Part shown: positions 4,317-5,358 of the stretch, piece after piece
Layout: each line of letters begins with the position of its first letter
How positions within the stretch are numbered: position 1 is the stretch's first letter
Assembly: GCA_021848765.1 (NCBI GenBank)
Contig: JAJZTU010000236.1
Location: 1 to 5,358, forward strand
DNA length: 5,358 nucleotides
Reading direction: 5' to 3'
From: Bacillota bacterium
Lineage (GTDB): Bacteria > Bacillota > GCA-003054495 > Carboxydocellales > JAJZTU01
Made by a program: the position numbers and the translations under genes
Notes under the pieces: model-generated
The model's input: only the letters and a program-made list of their open reading frames with translations
What the model was told of the DNA's origin: nothing
Databases searched by the model: none

Positions 4317-5354
4317 TCAGCGCAAAGCCTGCAACCTGCTTACTATTTCCTGAGCACAGCGCACACTTCCCTTGCCATCAATAAGAGATAGGCCTTTTGA
4401 ACTCATCCGCCCCCGCACTATAGGGTCCGCTACCATTGCGAGAATTTTTAATAAGTCTTTTTGAAAAGGAAAGTCACCCAAGCCCAGATTGTAACACGCA
4501 CCCGCTAAAGTCATGGTTTCTGCTGCCAGGACCTGGTTTTCAGCCTGGAGCAGTGTAATGGTTGGGGTACCGGTGGCTGCCAGTTCGTACATAGTTGTAC
4601 CGCCTGCACTAACGGCCAAATCGGCTTTTACCATCAACTCACTCAGCTTAGAAATATTTTGGTGCAAATTTACTTGCGCCTGGATCCTTGCGGCAGTTGC
4701 TTGAATTTCTGCAAGATTGGTAAAACCCGGACCTATAACCACATCTATTTCCAGCCCGCTTTTCCAAGTATCCAAAGCAGTAAGAATCCCAGGTGTCAGG
4801 TTTAGGACATCACATCCACCTACTGTTACCAGAACACGGGAAACCTCCTGATTGATTATTTTGGCCTGACATTCCCGGAATTCCCTTTGCAGCAACAGAT
4901 ACGGCAAGCCCAGCAAATAAGTGGCATCTCCATAGCTGCCGGTGTAAGACAGTGCAGGGGCGTAGCAATTGCCATTGATGACCATCTGCGCCGGAAAGGG
5001 ATAGGGGTTTAGATCGTCAATAGCAACCAGAAGTAACACCCGTTTTCTTAAGTCAGTCAGGTAAGCTTCGGAAAGGCTGTAACAGTCTGTGATTACACAG
5101 TGTACACCACGGGAAGCCAGTTCCGGGGTTAAACAGTCCAACTCTTCCGGCAGGCCAAGTCCCCCTGGGAGAGGAAGACAATCAAATCCTCTGGCCAGAA
5201 CTATTTTCCTTACCGGTTCATCTATTTTGCCTGCAAAGGTTATTTTCAGGTCAAACTCTGATAGTTCCTTCGCTAAAGCAAGGCAGCGCATAATGTGTCC
5301 GATACCCACTCCCAGGCCGCCATCAGCCCTGATCAAAAGGTGAAAATCAGTCAC
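4317..5354 (-). CDS. pseG: UDP-2,4-diacetamido-2,4,6-trideoxy-beta-L-altropyranose hydrolase (pseudaminic acid pathway)
   Basis: PseG removes UDP from UDP-6-deoxy-AltdiNAc, releasing the sugar that PseI then condenses with phosphoenolpyruvate to pseudaminic acid, a flagellin glycan. The 345-residue protein has the expected GT-B-like layout. RADGG (9-13) with GIGHIMRC (17-24) carries the presumed catalytic His20. AIDD (111-114) and the inter-domain region with NGNCYAP (127-133) follow. TVGGCD (177-182), GPGF (208-211) and the UDP-binding loop SAGGTTMYE (249-257) complete it. The GTG at 5354 puts the RADGG motif at the normal distance from the N-terminus, but only 4 bases remain upstream, so its ribosome binding site and promoter cannot be seen. 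It is followed by fliS after 135 bp on the same strand. A related NeuC/LegG-type sugar hydrolase specificity is less likely but not excluded. No clear terminator follows. Confidence 0.88.
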   Translation of the reverse strand: MTDFHLLIRADGGLGVGIGHIMRCLALAKELSEFDLKITFAGKIDEPVRKIVLARGFDCLPLPGGLGLPEELDCLTPELASRGVHCVITDCYSLSEAYLTDLRKRVLLLVAIDDLNPYPFPAQMVINGNCYAPALSYTGSYGDATYLLGLPYLLLQREFRECQAKIINQEVSRVLVTVGGCDVLNLTPGILTALDTWKSGLEIDVVIGPGFTNLAEIQATAARIQAQVNLHQNISKLSELMVKADLAVSAGGTTMYELAATGTPTITLLQAENQVLAAETMTLAGACYNLGLGDFPFQKDLLKILAMVADPIVRGRMSSKGLSLIDGKGSVRCAQEIVSRLQALR

Positions 5355-5358
5355 CTTG

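Noticed and set aside
1..5358. Mobile elements, CRISPR arrays, tRNA or rRNA genes
   Set aside because: No transposase-like frame, terminal inverted repeats, spaced direct repeats or tRNA/rRNA signatures were seen.

Overview
The window looks like a chromosomal segment of a motile, Gram-positive-type anaerobe, most plausibly a Clostridia/Peptococcaceae-like Firmicute. The signs are strong GGAGG-type ribosome binding sites, frequent GTG starts, a SigD (sigma-28)-type flagellar promoter, a two-module C4 zinc-ribbon protein of a type common in these bacteria, and canonical DnaA boxes. The taxonomy is inference. All credible genes lie on the minus strand, so they are described here in transcription order, from high to low coordinates.

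(1) 5354-4317: pseG, a nucleotide-sugar hydrolase of pseudaminic acid synthesis, the sugar used to glycosylate flagellin. (2) 4253-1982: a late flagellar unit. A sigma-28-type promoter precedes fliS (flagellin export chaperone). A strong intrinsic-terminator-like hairpin follows, then three small, helical, FlgN/FliT-like genes in a row (starts chosen at 3690, 3070 and 2476). The hairpin suggests that expression of the three is held below that of fliS, or is conditional. (3) 1920-1171: an independent unit with a near-consensus housekeeping promoter, a ~255-nt structured RNA whose two ends pair with each other, a short zinc-ribbon gene, and an intrinsic terminator. (4) 1150-845: a gene-free region holding three perfect and two degenerate DnaA boxes beside an 82% A+T tract. 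A minus-strand promoter lies among the boxes, followed by a tandemly duplicated ribosome-binding module. (5) 844-1: the N-terminal 281 residues of an RlmCD/RlmD-type 23S rRNA uracil-C5 methyltransferase, cut by the window edge.

The first two blocks fit together: PseG supplies an activated sugar for flagellin, FliS escorts flagellin to the export gate, and the three small proteins resemble chaperones for other late export substrates. The most unusual parts are the structured RNA in front of the zinc-ribbon gene (a candidate raiA-motif or similar ncRNA, not proven), the DnaA-box cluster (oriC-like or a regulatory cluster) and the possible attenuator behind fliS. No mobile element, CRISPR array, tRNA or rRNA was seen.
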